Shown here: in pieces, positions 62,102-64,000 of the stretch
How positions within the stretch are numbered: position 1 is the first letter of the stretch
How the letters are laid out: each line of letters starts with the position of its first letter
NCBI RefSeq assembly: GCF_036320485.1
Contig: NZ_CP132911.1
Span: 2,852,001-2,916,000 of the forward strand
DNA length: 64,000 nt
Direction: 5' to 3'
Origin: Dyella sp. A6
GTDB lineage: Bacteria > Pseudomonadota > Gammaproteobacteria > Xanthomonadales > Rhodanobacteraceae
Notes under the pieces: model-generated
Told to the model about the DNA's origin: nothing
Seen by the model: the letters and a program-made list of their open reading frames with translations, nothing else
The model's database searches: none
Position numbers and translations under genes: made by a program

Positions 62102-64000
62102 ATGAAGAACAAGCAACTGACACGTCTGACGTTATCGGCGGCGATCGCCGCGACGCTGATGGCTGGCACCGCCTATGCTCAGGGCAGCGCACAGTCGTCC
62201 ACGACATCCACCAAGCAGGCCGCGGCGCACAAGCCCAGCGTGAAGAACGCGCAGAACCTGGAGCAGATGGTCGTGACCGGCGTGGCCACCACTGGCGGCG
62301 TGCGCAAGATCGACGCGAGCTATTCGATCACCACCGCCACCAACAATCAGATCCAGCTTGCCAATCCGCGCAGCTCGGCCGACCTGCTGAAGCTATCCCC
62401 CGGCGTATGGCCGGAATCCACCGGCGGCGAGACCGGCGCCAACATCGAGGTGGCCGGCTTCCCGGGCGGCGGCGACGCGCCCTTCTACACCAACCAGATC
62501 ATGGGCACGCCGCTGTATGGCATGCCCTCGCTGTCGTTCTTCGAGCAGAGCTCGATGTTCCGCTTCGATGACACCGTCGACCATGTCGAAATCCTGCAGG
62601 GCGGCCCCTCGGTGGTCTTCGGCGACGGCCAGATCGGCCTCACCTCCAACTACATCCTGAAGCAGGGCACCGATACGCCATCGGGCGACATCGGCCTGAC
62701 CTACGGCTCGCAAGGCAAGGAACGCCTGGACGGCTTCTACGGCTTCCCGATTGGCCAGAACGGCTGGTACGGCAGCATCGGCGGCTTCTGGCGCAAGTCC
62801 GATGGCGTGCGCGACCCGCAATTCGCCGCGAACAAGGGCGGCCAGCTCACCGCCACGCTTACCCGCGACTGGGATGCCGGCTCGCTGGTGTTTTGGGCGC
62901 GTGGCCTGGACGATAAGAACCAGTTCATCACGCCGATTCCGCTGATCCAGAACAGCCCGGGTAACTTCTCCGCGTACCCCGGCTTCAATCCGCTGACCGA
63001 CACCTACTACAGCCGCGCCATGCAGCACGTGTACCTGGAGAGCTATCCGGGTGGCGGCACCAACGCCAACCTGGCCGATGGCCGCGGCGCCAAGCTGGGC
63101 TTCTTCGGTGCCAACTTCGACTGGGATTACGGCAACGGCTGGAGCATCAGCGACAAGTTCCTGGTCGACGGCGGCAACATGGACACCAATGCGCTGTTCT
63201 CCGGCTCCAACCCGCAGACGCTGTCCTCGTGGGAGACCGGCAATGGCGTTCCGACCGGCGCAGCGGTCACCGCCAGCTACACCAACGGCTCCGGCATGGT
63301 CACCAACCCCAATGCCGACGTGATCAGCCAGGGCTGGTGGCACATCCACAAGAACCTGAAGTACGTCGTCAACGACTTCCGCGTGAGCCGCCGGCTGTTC
63401 GAGGGCAACACGCTGACCGCGGGCCTGTACCTGGCGCACTACACCGACAATGATCGCTGGTCGCTCGGCAACCCGATGCTGATGACCAACACCCCGAACG
63501 CCACGCCGATCGCGGTGAGCTACGTGCAGAACGGCCAGACCTACTACGTCACCAACGGGCAGGGCCTGATCTACAACGGCGGCTACAACATCACCGAGAA
63601 CGGCGTCGCCACCAACAAGGCGTTCTACCTGTCCGACTCGTGGAAGATCGGCCAGTGGCTGCTGGATGCGTCGGGCCGGGTCGAGAACGAGAACGCCCAC
63701 AACACCGTCTGCAACCTCTCGCCGGTCAACATCGACGGCAATGCCTACACCCTGTACGACAACACGGTGTCGATGTGCAATGGCACGTATACCCGTACCG
63801 ACTACAACAAGACGCATCCGTCGTGGACCATCGGCGCCACCTACAAGATTCGGGAGAACATGGCCGTCTATGCGCGCGCCAACAAGGGTGTGCACTTCAA
63901 CAGTTTCGACGACATGCGTGGCAGCACCACCGGCAACACGCCGCCGCTGCTGAAGATCCAGAACTTCGAGGTGGGCTACAAGTATGAGAGCCGCGAGTTC
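62102..64000 (+). CDS. TonB-dependent receptor (C-terminus cut by window edge)
   Basis: Outer-membrane receptor that takes up a ligand with TonB energy. The frame is open from ATG 62102 (GGGGAG upstream) to the end, 633 codons. It has a signal peptide cleaved after residue 26 (TAYA-QG), a TonB box region EQMVVTG at 54-60, a plug domain (SSADLLKLSPGVWPES, VEILQGGPSVVFGDGQIG), then beta strands of the barrel. It lies 59 bp behind the GH65 gene on the same strand, so uptake of the GH65 substrate or its parent oligosaccharide is the likely role. The final part and any further genes of the operon lie outside. Confidence 0.9.
   Translation, partial: MKNKQLTRLTLSAAIAATLMAGTAYAQGSAQSSTTSTKQAAAHKPSVKNAQNLEQMVVTGVATTGGVRKIDASYSITTATNNQIQLANPRSSADLLKLSPGVWPESTGGETGANIEVAGFPGGGDAPFYTNQIMGTPLYGMPSLSFFEQSSMFRFDDTVDHVEILQGGPSVVFGDGQIGLTSNYILKQGTDTPSGDIGLTYGSQGKERLDGFYGFPIGQNGWYGSIGGFWRKSDGVRDPQFAANKGGQLTATLTRDWDAGSLVFWARGLDDKNQFITPIPLIQNSPGNFSAYPGFNPLTDTYYSRAMQHVYLESYPGGGTNANLADGRGAKLGFFGANFDWDYGNGWSISDKFLVDGGNMDTNALFSGSNPQTLSSWETGNGVPTGAAVTASYTNGSGMVTNPNADVISQGWWHIHKNLKYVVNDFRVSRRLFEGNTLTAGLYLAHYTDNDRWSLGNPMLMTNTPNATPIAVSYVQNGQTYYVTNGQGLIYNGGYNITENGVATNKAFYLSDSWKIGQWLLDASGRVENENAHNTVCNLSPVNIDGNAYTLYDNTVSMCNGTYTRTDYNKTHPSWTIGATYKIRENMAVYARANKGVHFNSFDDMRGSTTGNTPPLLKIQNFEVGYKYESREF

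Overview
The window is a stretch of a GC-rich (roughly 65%) gammaproteobacterial chromosome. Gene content and order point to the Lysobacterales (Xanthomonadales), most likely the Rhodanobacteraceae (Dyella/Rhodanobacter/Frateuria-like). The main clues are a Clp-type CRP homologue divergent from speD, trpE separated from trpGDC, ygfB-pepP facing TIGR02449-zapA-6S RNA-5-FCL-EVE-rpiA, and sucCD divergent from pilS. This assignment is inference from gene order and protein style; no 16S rRNA gene is present.

Layout. 1-6126: housekeeping block with mlaE (cut by the left edge), mlaF, gmk, yicC, rph, rdgB and hemW. 6217-10524: DUF1631 protein, PilZ protein and prolidase PepQ. 10572-16758: nhaA, pepP, ygfB, TIGR02449, zapA, 6S RNA, 5-FCL, EVE protein and rpiA. 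16854-18446: a lone membrane-anchored GH30 glycosidase. 18795-23641: terminator, tRNA-Gln, rpsI, rplM, a GlcF-like Fe-S protein, coq7, speD and clp. 23638-33824: MarR-GNAT fusion, PgpC-like HAD phosphatase, trpC, trpD, trpG, then a probable light-response cluster (folE, Fe-S cryptochrome/photolyase, Trp-rich membrane protein), amiD and trpE. 33912-41735: two signalling clusters. The first resembles the proteobacterial dedicated-sortase kinase/regulator pair but has no sortase. The second is a CHASE3 kinase, a single-REC protein and a REC-kinase-REC protein. Two very small genes with a strong terminator sit between them. 41816-48937: an alpha-mannoside/mannose utilisation locus. 49024-57629: pgeF, rluD, bamD, nadE, sucD, sucC and pilS. 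57657-64000: a second sugar locus with LacI, a GH65 phosphorylase fused to beta-phosphoglucomutase, and a TonB-dependent receptor cut by the right edge.

How parts work together. In the mannose locus a secreted GH92 alpha-mannosidase would release mannose, an FucP/GluP-type MFS carrier would import it, an AGE-family isomerase would convert it to fructose, and a PfkB kinase would make fructose 6-phosphate. A LacI regulator sits in the middle with two matching 16-bp operators flanking its divergent promoter region. In the second locus the TonB receptor would bring in an oligosaccharide or disaccharide, GH65 would phosphorolyse it to beta-glucose 1-phosphate, and the fused mutase domain would give glucose 6-phosphate. 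Tandem LacI-type operators overlap the -35 element of its promoter. The light cluster combines an Fe-S photolyase/cryptochrome with a pterin-pathway enzyme and a TspO-like membrane protein.

No CRISPR array, insertion sequence, prophage or rRNA operon was seen. The points most worth checking are the sortase-less sensor pair, the light cluster inside the trp region, the two small ORFs, the missing pilR after pilS, and the nested inverted repeats between speD and clp.
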